Below, piece after piece: positions 1 through 6,232 of a stretch of 7,937 bases of DNA. The position numbers were made by a program, and so were the translations under genes. The DNA lies in the NCBI GenBank assembly GCA_903869975.1, contig CAIQBF010000019.1:1-7937 (forward strand), in the 5' to 3' direction. A model generated the notes under the pieces. It did not search any database. It was not told where the DNA came from and saw only the letters and a program-made list of their open reading frames with translations. Position 1 is the first letter of the stretch. The number at the start of each line of letters is the position of its first letter. Source of the DNA: an uncultured bacterium (GTDB lineage: Bacteria > Patescibacteriota > Minisyncoccia > Phycocordibacterales > UBA9973).

Positions 1-4
1 CTTC

Positions 5-319
5 TTATTGAAGAGGGATAGCGGCCGCTGGTGTGGCGCCGGCACCGACGTCGATAGCCGCGGGCTGCATCATTGGTCTCATTCGCGATTCACCACGGTA
101 TCCGTCGCGATTCATCATCGAGTGTCCGCCACGGTATCCGTTTGCGTGGAGCATTCCTTTGAGTTCTCCCATTTTGAATCCAAGGCAGAACGTGAGTATG
201 AGTACGACGAACGGAATAACCTTCTTGAGCATGAGCATTGTGTTTTGGTTACAGCCGTAGTGTGTTGTTTTGGTCTCGTCTTTTTTGTTTTCTGTTGTTT
301 CTATTTTTTCGGTGTTCAT
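5..319 (-). CDS. Small single-TM membrane protein with Met/His/Arg-rich outer tail (unknown function)
   Basis: A 104-residue protein that I do not recognise as a named family. Residues 1-30 are polar and charged, with H20 and C23. Residues about 33-50 form one hydrophobic helix, followed by a juxtamembrane GFKMGELKG. Positive K32-K33 before the helix suggest N-in, so the tail should lie outside. The tail (56-87) is rich in Met (six between 56 and 84), His, Arg and Gly, carries GYRG twice (61-64 and 73-76), and ends in an Ala/Pro-rich stretch. The anchor and the Gly/Lys segment after it resemble those of the two DUF5666-like proteins of this cluster, but no DUF5666-like domain follows. It is the last gene of the minus-strand block, 45 bases after the previous gene. 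The TAA stop lies at the window edge, so a frameshifted continuation beyond the edge cannot be excluded. No Shine-Dalgarno is visible. Metal binding by the Met/His tail is only a guess. Confidence 0.7.
   Translation of the reverse strand: MNTEKIETTENKKDETKTTHYGCNQNTMLMLKKVIPFVVLILTFCLGFKMGELKGMLHANGYRGGHSMMNRDGYRGESRMRPMMQPAAIDVGAGATPAAAIPLQ
93..141. repeat. 13-bp direct repeat (CCACGGTATCCGT) inside the small membrane protein gene
   Basis: The same 13 bases occur at 93-105 and 129-141, 36 bases apart. This is an exact 12-codon period and encodes the two GYRG copies of the protein tail. A related 10-base repeat (TCGCGATTCA) lies at 83-92 and 105-114. The in-frame spacing suggests internal duplication of a short peptide unit, not a regulatory site. 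Confidence 0.6.
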
Positions 320-364
320 AGTGAGTGTATTGATATGAAGTATTAATGAAGTAGGGTTCGATTC

Positions 365-796
365 CTACTGCGGCATTTTTTGCATATCTGCTGGACGGAT
401 TTGGATAGATTGCGCGGTTACGCTGCCGTCGGGATTCTGAGTTCCAATGACGGAGACTTGTGTGCCGACTGCGACGTCATCAGCTGTTCCGGCTGCGCTT
501 TTAGCGATCTGTGTCGATCCGGAATAGAGGATGATCTTTGAGCTTCCATCGCGACCCTGTACCGTCATGCTCGTTGCGTCTTTTGAGAGAATGCTGCCCA
601 TCACTACGCCGCCGCCAGATGCAAATCGTGCACCAGCTCGTGCGCCGCCCATCTGTCCTGCGGGAAACTGTCCGCGCATGGATGCGAGCCCTGATTTCTG
701 TCCGTGTTTCGTACCTGCGTAAAACGATACTCCAATGAGTACGACCGCTATCGCTACTACTATCATCATGTGCTGCTTGTACTTTTTTTCGTTCAT
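365..796 (-). CDS. Membrane-anchored DUF5666-like protein (copy 2)
   Basis: A 143-residue protein with a short basic N-terminus, one TM helix at about 10-27, a juxtamembrane AGTKHGQKSG, then a Gly/Ala/Arg-rich linker (40-63). The C-terminal domain (about 65-136) has the look of DUF5666, a small all-beta OB-like domain of unknown function: a GSILSKD start, a strand ending in MTVQ, a central VAVGTQVSVIGT, and a closing TAQSIQIRP. The orientation predicts an extracytoplasmic domain. It lies 51 bases downstream of the permease and beyond a stem-loop, so its expression may be uncoupled from the exporter core. The ATG at 796 is the only start that includes the whole TM helix with its basic lead. 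The upstream bases are AT-rich without a Shine-Dalgarno. The family call rests on pattern alone; an exporter accessory role is inferred from position. Confidence 0.8.
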   Translation of the reverse strand: MNEKKYKQHMMIVVAIAVVLIGVSFYAGTKHGQKSGLASMRGQFPAGQMGGARAGARFASGGGVVMGSILSKDATSMTVQGRDGSSKIILYSGSTQIAKSAAGTADDVAVGTQVSVIGTQNPDGSVTAQSIQIRPADMQKMPQ

Positions 797-799
797 AAA

Positions 800-816
800 T
801 GTATAAGTTGTATATA
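800..816 (-). promoter_or_regulatory. Possible weak internal promoter ahead of the second DUF5666-like gene
   Basis: The AT-rich gap between the permease stem-loop and the next gene carries, on the minus strand, TATATA (811-816), TATACA (809-814) and a second TATACA (800-805), all usable as -10 hexamers. No good -35 sits 16-18 bases upstream. This could be a weak internal promoter restarting transcription after the stem-loop, or only AT-rich spacer. Confidence 0.22.
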
Positions 817-839
817 TGTTAATAATTCTCGACTTCGTT

Positions 840-863
840 CTTGCGGTTTACTCAAACCGCAAG
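840..863 (-). terminator. Stem-loop over the permease stop codon (no U-tract)
   Basis: A perfect 10-bp inverted repeat (840-849 against 854-863) with a 4-base loop; a further G-U pair is possible outside it. In the minus-strand RNA the left arm encodes the last codons of the permease and the loop is GAGU. The stop codon UAA begins at the last loop base and runs into the right arm, which is non-coding. No run of U follows, so it is not a canonical intrinsic terminator. It may act as a partial terminator, a 3'-end stabiliser or a processing boundary that lowers output of the two downstream genes. Confidence 0.5.
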
Positions 864-2068
864 GCCTCGATCGGGCTCATTTTGGCTGCGCGTTTCGCGG
901 GGTACCAGCCAAATATGATTCCGATACCAGTCGAGACAGCGAACGCGAGCATAACTGATCCGATTGAAACTTGGGTTTGAATAATGCCAAGAGAGCTAAC
1001 GAGGTACGCGATGCCGGCTCCAAGAATGACTCCGATGACGCCGCCGGTGAAGGTGAGTGCTACCGACTCCGTCAAGAATTGAATACTGATGTCTCCTGGT
1101 TTTGCACCGATTGCTTTTCTGAGTCCGATTTCGCGCGTGCGTTCAGTGACGGTGGTGAGCATCATATTCATGATACCGATACCTCCGACAAGGAGAGAGA
1201 TTCCCGCAACAGCGGCAAGCAGTACGGTGAAGGTGCTCGTGACGCTTGAAGCGGTGGCAATGATATCGGCTTGGTTGAATATCGAAAAATCGGCAGTTGT
1301 AGGGTCTTTTATCTTATGCTTTGCGAGAAGGATTGTTGTGACGTCGCTTTGAACGACGGTTGTGCTATCTGCGTCGGCAGCGGAGATGTCTATTTGTCCG
1401 ACATACTGATTGCCGCTCAGGTAGTGTTGGGCTGTCGTGTAGGGAATATAGATAACGTCGTCGCTATTGGTGAATCCGGATCCGCCTTTTGTCTTGGTGA
1501 CGCCGACGACTTTATATTCTGATCCTTTGATGCGGATCGTCGCGCCCACGGCATCAGAGTCTTGTCCAAACAGATCATCGCGCGTTGTTGGTCCGATAAC
1601 GGCTACTTTTGAAGAGCTCGTAACGTTGGCGCTCGTGAGAAACACTCCTTCCTCGACTATGACGTTGCGCACGGTCGTGTAGGAAGGCGAGGTTCCGATT
1701 ATATTCGTGTTTGTATTGGTGCCTTTGGCGGTCACTTGCTGACGGCTGCTTACGCTTACGGCCACGGCGCTAATATTGGCGACTTCGTTTTCGATAGCTT
1801 CTGCATCATCTACTGTGAGCGTCTGTGCGCTGCCGCGTGCGGCCGATGGTCCTCCAAATGAACGCTGTGCTCCTGGCGTCACAATAATGAGATTCGATCC
1901 GATAGATTGAATACTCGACTCGATCGATGCCTTTGCTCCGTTGCCAATAGCGGTCATTGCGATGACGGAGGAAATACCGATGATGATACCGAGCATGGTA
2001 AGTCCTGTGCGAACTTTGTTTGCAGTGAGAGCGGCGTATGTTTCTTCGATGATATCGATGGTTTTCAT
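848..2068 (-). CDS. MacB/FtsX-type ABC transporter permease
   Basis: A 406-residue inner-membrane subunit of a type VII (MacB-like) ABC transporter. TM1 lies at about 21-42 after the typical MacB lead (NKVRTGLTMLGIIIG). A large extracytoplasmic MacB-PCD-like domain follows (about 43-270), then TM2 (278-300), the conserved cytoplasmic segment MNMMLTTVTERTREIGLRKA (300-319), TM3 (about 332-358) and TM4 (about 368-388), ending in the family-typical PIEALRFE. In such systems the permease converts cytoplasmic ATP hydrolysis into movement outside the membrane and works with an ATPase and a periplasmic adaptor. Both partners lie immediately upstream here. The ATPase is a separate polypeptide, unlike E. 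coli MacB where it is fused. The ATG follows the ATPase stop after 6 bases, which suggests translational coupling; no Shine-Dalgarno is seen. Substrate unknown. It resembles the YknZ-type split arrangement of Gram-positive bacteria. Confidence 0.93.
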   Translation of the reverse strand: MKTIDIIEETYAALTANKVRTGLTMLGIIIGISSVIAMTAIGNGAKASIESSIQSIGSNLIIVTPGAQRSFGGPSAARGSAQTLTVDDAEAIENEVANISAVAVSVSSRQQVTAKGTNTNTNIIGTSPSYTTVRNVIVEEGVFLTSANVTSSSKVAVIGPTTRDDLFGQDSDAVGATIRIKGSEYKVVGVTKTKGGSGFTNSDDVIYIPYTTAQHYLSGNQYVGQIDISAADADSTTVVQSDVTTILLAKHKIKDPTTADFSIFNQADIIATASSVTSTFTVLLAAVAGISLLVGGIGIMNMMLTTVTERTREIGLRKAIGAKPGDISIQFLTESVALTFTGGVIGVILGAGIAYLVSSLGIIQTQVSIGSVMLAFAVSTGIGIIFGWYPAKRAAKMSPIEALRFE

Positions 2069-2074
2069 AAGTGG

Positions 2075-2785
2075 TTATGCGTCGATTCGTGCGGTGCGGC
2101 GCTTGTGGCTACGGGAATCTTCGATGACGACTCCATCGCGAATGGTGAGAATGCGGTCTGCATGTTCGGCTACCTCGCGTTCGTGTGTAATAAGGACGAT
2201 AGTGCGGCCGTGTTCGGCATTGAGCTTCTGGAATGTGCCGAGCACTATTTCTCCGGTGCGGGTATCGAGGTTCCCGGTGGGCTCGTCGGCAAGTATGAGC
2301 GAGGGGTCATTCACGAGGGCGCGGGCAATAGCTACGCGTTGAATTTGTCCGCCGGAGAGCTGGTTGGATTTGTGCTGGAAATGACTTTCGGTCATGCCAG
2401 CAGCGAGTAGGGCTTTCTTTGCACGCTGTTCTCGCTCTTCTTTTGGAATGCCTTCATAAATGAGCGGAAGCGAGACATTTCGCATGACGGTTGTGCGGGG
2501 AAGCAGATTGAATGCCTGGAATACGAATCCGATCTTTTCTTTGCGTATGTCGGATAGCTCGTCCTCGGACATCTTGGAAACATCTTTTTTGTCGAGGAAA
2601 TAGGTACCGCTCGTCGGTGTGTCGAGCGCTCCGAGAATATGCATGAGCGTGGATTTTCCTGAGCCGGACGGACCCATGACTGCTACAAACTCGCCGTCAT
2701 TGATCGTAAAGCTGACGCCTTTGAGTGCCGTGAACGTGATGTCTCCGTTGGAATACGTTTTTGTAATGTCTTTGATTTCTATCAT
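2075..2785 (-). CDS. LolD/MacB-type ABC transporter ATP-binding protein
   Basis: A 236-residue nucleotide-binding subunit with every expected motif: Walker A GPSGSGKS at 38-45, Q-loop Q90, signature LSGGQ at 143-147, Walker B LILADEP at 163-169 with catalytic E168, D-loop NLD at 172-174, and switch H201. The segment FVFQAFNLLPRTTVMRNV (87-104) and the ADEPTGNLD run are typical of the LolD/MacB/FtsE/YknY group that pairs with MacB/FtsX permeases. The length is normal for the family. The C-terminus ends in a short basic tail (SHKRR). It sits between the adaptor (3-base gap upstream, TAACCAATG) and the permease (6-base gap downstream), so the three should be co-translated. It would power the permease from the cytoplasmic face. 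No feature points to a specific substrate. Confidence 0.96.
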   Translation of the reverse strand: MIEIKDITKTYSNGDITFTALKGVSFTINDGEFVAVMGPSGSGKSTLMHILGALDTPTSGTYFLDKKDVSKMSEDELSDIRKEKIGFVFQAFNLLPRTTVMRNVSLPLIYEGIPKEEREQRAKKALLAAGMTESHFQHKSNQLSGGQIQRVAIARALVNDPSLILADEPTGNLDTRTGEIVLGTFQKLNAEHGRTIVLITHEREVAEHADRILTIRDGVVIEDSRSHKRRTARIDA

Positions 2786-2788
2786 TGG

Positions 2789-4573
2789 TTATCGGGTTAC
2801 CTCACGTGTTGCACCGCTTGACGCTCCCGTACGCTGCGCTCCGCCGCCAAGCAAGGACGGTGCAGATGCAGCAGCGGTTGTACTGGTCACGATGCTTCGG
2901 ACGACGATTTCTTGGCCTTCGGTGAGTCCAGTAAGTATTTCGGTGTTAGTATCATCTGAGATACCGGTTGTGACCGTGATGCGCTCAGGAGCTGTTTTGG
3001 AGAGTACGTTACCAGAGGCGTCTACCGTCTTTGGTGTGACAGGGAAGACTTGGACATAGCTTGTACCGCCAGATGTTTTGACTGCAGTTCCCGGTACGGT
3101 GAGTACGTCGGCACGGACTTCGGTGATGATCGATGCTGTTGTGCTCATGCCAGGCTTTACGCGAGCATCGGTCGAGTCGAAGCTGATTGTAACGGTGTAG
3201 TTCACAACTCCTTGCGTAACCGTGCCGATTGTATCGATGGCAGCGACGCGGCCAGTGAGTGTCAGCTCATCGATTGCATCGAATGAAAGAGTGGCTTTGT
3301 CACCGATGGATACCTTAGATACGTCGACTTCGTTGAGGGGGATGTCGACCACCTGGTCACGGGCAATCAGGGTGGCTACGGCACTTCCACTCGAAGCCGT
3401 GTCACCTTTTTGTACGTTGAGCTTTGCGAGCGTTCCCGTAAATGGTGCGCGGACATAATAATTATCGAGGAGATCTTTTGCGTCTTGGAGCGAATTTTGT
3501 GCGCGGGTAAGCGAGAGCTGACTTGATTCGATATCGAGCGTATCAGCACCTGCTTTAAGCTTCGCAAGCGAGGCTTCCTTTTCGGGAATCGTTACGAGGT
3601 TGTTTGCAATAGTGTTTTTCGTAGAGAGCAGGCTTGAGACATCGGTATTTACTTTGCTGGTATATCCTGAGAGTGATGTTATGTGCGTCGTTGATTTTAC
3701 GGTCGGAGTGCGACTTGCTCCGGTAAGTGAGTCTTGGTAGTACTGAATAAGATTCTGAGTTGCTTTGACTGCGTCGGAAACAAGCTTCGCTGTTTCGTAT
3801 GTTTGATTGAGGAGATTTTGCGTAGCCGTTGTATCTCCGTTGCGGCTTGAATTTTTATAGTCGTTAAAATTTTTGTCGTACGCAGCTTTTGCGATCGTAT
3901 ATTTCTGATCTGCGTCAGATGCATATTTGCGACCCTTACCTTCGTTGACTGCGGTCTCAAACTGCGCTGCGGAATCGCCATAGTAGGAGACATTCCATGC
4001 TGCGTTTTGAGAAGGATCAGCATCGACGCCATGAAGGATCGAGTCGAGTCCGGTCATCGCTGTCGGGAGATCAAGGAACGTGTTGGATATTGTATTAAAA
4101 CTGTCTTCGTATGCTTTTGCGAGATCGTTCTTGGATTGGGTGAGTGAATTCTCTGCTTGCAAGATCGAGAGAGAATCGGCTGGCTGCTGGAGTTTTTCTT
4201 TTGAAATTTGGGCACTGCGGAGATTGGCTTCTGCGTCGCGAACGGATTTCTGAGCCGAGGTTGAATCAAGCTGGGCTATTAGCGCTCCTTGAAAAACTTC
4301 CTGCCCTTCTTTGACTCCGATGTAGACCACGGTTCCGGATGCCTCTGGCTTGACCTCAAGCATGCGTCCAGCCGAGACTTGTCCGCTACCTGATATCGAG
4401 GAAACGATAGTGCTCTTCTCGACAGTGCCGATCACGTACGAAGTTTCTCCGGCAGTGTTTCGTGTCGATCGATAGATTGCATAGACAACAATGAGAAACA
4501 GTATGCCGATAGCGATACTTGTTTTCTTGTGTGTCTGAATGAATGTTTTGATTTTTGAGAATAAAGTGTTCAT
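2789..4573 (-). CDS. MacA/HlyD-family adaptor (RND/ABC efflux periplasmic adaptor) with long helical insertion
   Basis: A 594-residue adaptor, much longer than E. coli MacA (about 370). It has a basic N-terminus, a TM anchor at about 18-34, a first lipoyl half at about 70-104 (VKPEASGTVVYIGVKEGQEV), and a helical hairpin that opens at about 105. The second lipoyl half is at 373-406 (YVRAPFTGTLAKLNVQKGD), followed by a beta-barrel domain (about 408-485, with VKPGMSTTASI) and a membrane-proximal domain (about 487-562). The C-terminal tail is Ser/Thr/Ala/Gly-rich. Between the lipoyl halves lie about 265 residues. The middle of this (about 155-325) breaks the simple coiled coil and contains Trp, Pro, Gly and Tyr-rich helices, which suggests an inserted helical domain. 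It is 6 bases after the DUF5666-like gene and 3 bases before the ATPase. It likely links the permease to something outside the membrane; no TolC-like partner is in the window. Confidence 0.92.
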   Translation of the reverse strand: MNTLFSKIKTFIQTHKKTSIAIGILFLIVVYAIYRSTRNTAGETSYVIGTVEKSTIVSSISGSGQVSAGRMLEVKPEASGTVVYIGVKEGQEVFQGALIAQLDSTSAQKSVRDAEANLRSAQISKEKLQQPADSLSILQAENSLTQSKNDLAKAYEDSFNTISNTFLDLPTAMTGLDSILHGVDADPSQNAAWNVSYYGDSAAQFETAVNEGKGRKYASDADQKYTIAKAAYDKNFNDYKNSSRNGDTTATQNLLNQTYETAKLVSDAVKATQNLIQYYQDSLTGASRTPTVKSTTHITSLSGYTSKVNTDVSSLLSTKNTIANNLVTIPEKEASLAKLKAGADTLDIESSQLSLTRAQNSLQDAKDLLDNYYVRAPFTGTLAKLNVQKGDTASSGSAVATLIARDQVVDIPLNEVDVSKVSIGDKATLSFDAIDELTLTGRVAAIDTIGTVTQGVVNYTVTISFDSTDARVKPGMSTTASIITEVRADVLTVPGTAVKTSGGTSYVQVFPVTPKTVDASGNVLSKTAPERITVTTGISDDTNTEILTGLTEGQEIVVRSIVTSTTAAASAPSLLGGGAQRTGASSGATREVTR

Positions 4574-4579
4574 GGTGAT

Positions 4580-5077
4580 TTATTGTGATATTGGCAGGGC
4601 GGGCACCATGTGTTCAGGTGGCGGCATTACTCTGATAAATTTTGCTTCGATTTCTGCGTTGTCGTTCGGCGTTCCAATGACGAGAACATAGCTTCCGACT
4701 TCGAGATCATCCGCACTAATAGTGTCTCTCATTTTTCGAGTAGTCGTGTCGTCAGTGATTCGGACAGTCTTCTCGGTGTGGTCGAAGTCTGCTACAACCA
4801 CGAGGGGAAGATTGATGCTTATAATCTTTCCGTTCGCACCATGAGCACTCGTAACGTCGTTTGGCGGGACGAGTCCCATCATCGGATGATCTTTACTGTT
4901 CGGACCAAATCCTCGATTGTAATTGTCGGCTAATCGGTAGTGGAATGAGGCTTTCATGTAGCCGACTTCCATGCCTGCCGTAAACACCAGAAACGTGGCG
5001 ACGAGAATAGCGGCGACAAGAATGACATCTCGGTATTTTTTGGACTGCAGTTTTTCTTTGAATTGAGTGAGGTTCAT
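4580..5077 (-). CDS. Membrane-anchored DUF5666-like protein (copy 1)
   Basis: A 165-residue protein with a basic N-terminus, one TM helix at about 18-36, the juxtamembrane segment AGMEVGYMK, a polar linker (45-77, with HPMMG), and a beta-rich C-terminal domain (about 80-152). That domain has a GKIISI start, a VRITDDT strand, a LEVGSYVLVIGTPND centre and an IEAKFIRVMPPP end. This order matches the DUF5666-like domain of the other copy in the cluster, although the sequence is diverged. The domain should face outward. It lies between the two-TM protein (21-base gap) and the adaptor (6-base gap), the most intimate position in the operon, which suggests it belongs with the exporter or its regulation. 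The same ATCACC precedes its ATG and that of the adaptor; neither has a Shine-Dalgarno. Function unknown; no enzyme motif seen. Confidence 0.8.
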   Translation of the reverse strand: MNLTQFKEKLQSKKYRDVILVAAILVATFLVFTAGMEVGYMKASFHYRLADNYNRGFGPNSKDHPMMGLVPPNDVTSAHGANGKIISINLPLVVVADFDHTEKTVRITDDTTTRKMRDTISADDLEVGSYVLVIGTPNDNAEIEAKFIRVMPPPEHMVPALPISQ

Positions 5078-5098
5078 GGTGATGGTTGAAGGATTAAT

Positions 5099-5554
5099 TT
5101 AGGCTGCGTGTGCTAGAGGGATGGTAGTAACGTGTGCAGGTGTTCGTGCAAATTTGCGGAGCGACCAGAGTATCGAGAGCGTGCTTGCGAGGAGGATGCC
5201 AAGTCCGACAACGGGAAGCGATTCGATCAGCGAAAGTCCGAGTTCTTTCCAAAGGCCGAGGGCTGAAGCGCTGTCCGAGAAAATGATCGACAAGTAGCTC
5301 GTAAATCCCGAAACGCTTGCTACCTTGGCGGCATACCAGATACTGAATGCAAAGGTTGAGAAAGACAGTCCTGCGGCAGTACCCCAGGCAATGCGCCAGT
5401 TTCGTGCCTGGCGAGCCTGTGCATGCTCTATGGCAAGCAGTACGCGCTCTCTGAGTGATTCCGGCGTTTTTGAGCCGTGGTTTTGGTTGAATAGTGTCGT
5501 CAGGTTTTTCATGATACGTGGATTAATACGTGTGGTGTTGGTAATTTGGTGCAT
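5099..5554 (-). CDS. Two-TM membrane protein, candidate anti-sigma factor
   Basis: A 151-residue protein with a cytoplasmic-looking N-terminal part (about 1-52) that includes a helix PESLRERVLLAIEHAQARQA. TM1 is at about 54-78, an outer loop of about 30 residues follows, then TM2 at about 108-131 and a basic C-terminal stretch (RKFAR). The helix beginning P-E-x-L-x-x-R-V resembles the N-terminal lead of many membrane anti-sigma factors. Its position directly after an ECF sigma gene, 20 bases away, is where an anti-sigma factor normally sits. There is no zinc-binding HxxxCxxC motif and no recognisable RskA or RseA domain, so this role is inferred from context. An alternative start at M15 (position 5512) would remove a short N-terminal extension. 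The first ATG is listed because it lies closest to the upstream stop; neither has a Shine-Dalgarno. Confidence 0.72.
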   Translation of the reverse strand: MHQITNTTRINPRIMKNLTTLFNQNHGSKTPESLRERVLLAIEHAQARQARNWRIAWGTAAGLSFSTFAFSIWYAAKVASVSGFTSYLSIIFSDSASALGLWKELGLSLIESLPVVGLGILLASTLSILWSLRKFARTPAHVTTIPLAHAA

Positions 5555-5574
5555 GAGGTCTATGGAATAAGGAT

Positions 5575-6159
5575 TTATTCAAATTTCTCAAGATAGATTC
5601 GTAGTTTTTCGAGTGCCCGCCGATGCCTACTTTTGACGGTATTTAATGGTTTTTTTAAGATCGTGCCAATGGTGTCGAAGGTCATTTCTTCGCCATAGTG
5701 GAGTGACAGTATTTCGCGGTCTCCCGGTGAAAGTTCGGCGAGGGATTTTTCGAGCAGGCCTTTTTGTTCAGCTTTTTCGATGAGCGTTGCGGGTAGCGTT
5801 TCCGGATCACCGAGCGTTTCGATGAGCACATTGCGCCCTTCTCGGTCTTCAAAATCGGAGAATACGGCTATGCGTTTTTTGCGGAGCCTGTCGATAGCGG
5901 TGTTGCGAGCGATCGCGAACACCCATGGCTTGAATGTTCCGGTGAGCTTATACCGCCCAATGGTGCGCCAGACTTTTACAAAAGTATCCTGCGCTATGTC
6001 CTCGGCGTCTTCCTTTCGGTTCGTCATGCGGTATGCGAAGGTGTAGATCGTATCAAGATAGCGGTCGATGAGTAGGGTGAGTGCGGCCGCATCGCCGGAA
6101 CGGTAGGCTCGTACAAGGTCGTCGTCCGTACGTGTGTCCTGTGTTTCCGGATGTTCCAT
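5575..6159 (-). CDS. ECF-type RNA polymerase sigma factor (sigma-70 family)
   Basis: A 194-residue protein of normal ECF length. Sigma region 2 spans about 24-96: YRMTNRKEDAEDIAQDTFVK (43-62) is region 2.2, and FKPWVFAIARNTAIDRLRKK (76-95) covers regions 2.3-2.4, which melt and read the -10 element. A charged linker follows (about 97-134). Region 4 spans about 138-190, with LSPGDREILSLHY and the helix-turn-helix ending in NTVKSRHRRALEKLR that would read the -35 element. No region 1.1 or 3 is present. It is the first gene of the minus-strand block, with the candidate anti-sigma gene 20 bases behind it. The predicted promoter looks like a housekeeping type, and its -10 ends 6 bases before the ATG, so the mRNA is probably leaderless. 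Its target promoters cannot be read from this window; self-regulation is possible but not shown. Confidence 0.95.
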   Translation of the reverse strand: MEHPETQDTRTDDDLVRAYRSGDAAALTLLIDRYLDTIYTFAYRMTNRKEDAEDIAQDTFVKVWRTIGRYKLTGTFKPWVFAIARNTAIDRLRKKRIAVFSDFEDREGRNVLIETLGDPETLPATLIEKAEQKGLLEKSLAELSPGDREILSLHYGEEMTFDTIGTILKKPLNTVKSRHRRALEKLRIYLEKFE

Positions 6160-6165
6160 ACAATT

Positions 6166-6195
6166 AGTATACGCACATTGGAAAGTGTTTGTAAA
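6166..6195 (-). promoter_or_regulatory. Predicted housekeeping promoter for the sigma/exporter block (leaderless)
   Basis: On the minus strand a TTTACA -35 (6190-6195) and a TATACT -10 (6166-6171) are separated by 18 bases, each matching five of six consensus positions. The -10 ends 6 bases before the sigma-factor ATG, so a start 7 bases downstream falls on the A of that ATG. The AT tract at 6208-6221 lies just upstream of the -35 where an UP element would be. Confidence 0.6.
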
Positions 6196-6207
6196 AGAAT
6201 GACTTCA

Positions 6208-6221
6208 TTTTTTTAAAAAAA
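6208..6221. promoter_or_regulatory. T7A7 tract in the divergent intergenic region
   Basis: Seven T followed by seven A form a perfect 14-bp AT palindrome in the 82-base divergent region. It lies upstream of the minus-strand -35 and between the possible -35 and -10 of the plus-strand promoter. It may act as an UP-like element for the minus-strand promoter or as an easily bent or melted segment. It could also fold as a weak hairpin, but pure AT makes that unlikely to matter. Confidence 0.4.
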
Positions 6222-6226
6222 CACGC

Positions 6227-6232
6227 TACAAT
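6227..6232 (+). promoter_or_regulatory. Predicted -10 element of the aldolase promoter (near-leaderless)
   Basis: TACAAT matches five of six consensus positions and ends 9 bases before the aldolase ATG, so transcription would begin about 3 bases upstream of the start codon, at A6239. Only a poor -35 match (TTCATT, 6204-6209, 17-base spacing) is present. No Shine-Dalgarno could fit. Confidence 0.5.

Noticed and set aside
1907..2410. A 167-codon open frame on the plus strand
   Set aside because: It lies antisense to the permease start and most of the ATPase, both of which have full family motifs. Its translation shows no domain and has a Cys/Asp-heavy composition typical of a shadow frame.
2619..3059. 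A 146-codon open frame on the plus strand
   Set aside because: It is antisense to the ATPase Walker A region and the adaptor C-terminus and shows no recognisable protein pattern.
2075..4573. Macrolide-resistance (MacAB) label for the exporter
   Set aside because: The family match supports only a MacA-LolD-MacB-type architecture. This architecture serves many substrates, and nothing in the sequence points to macrolides.
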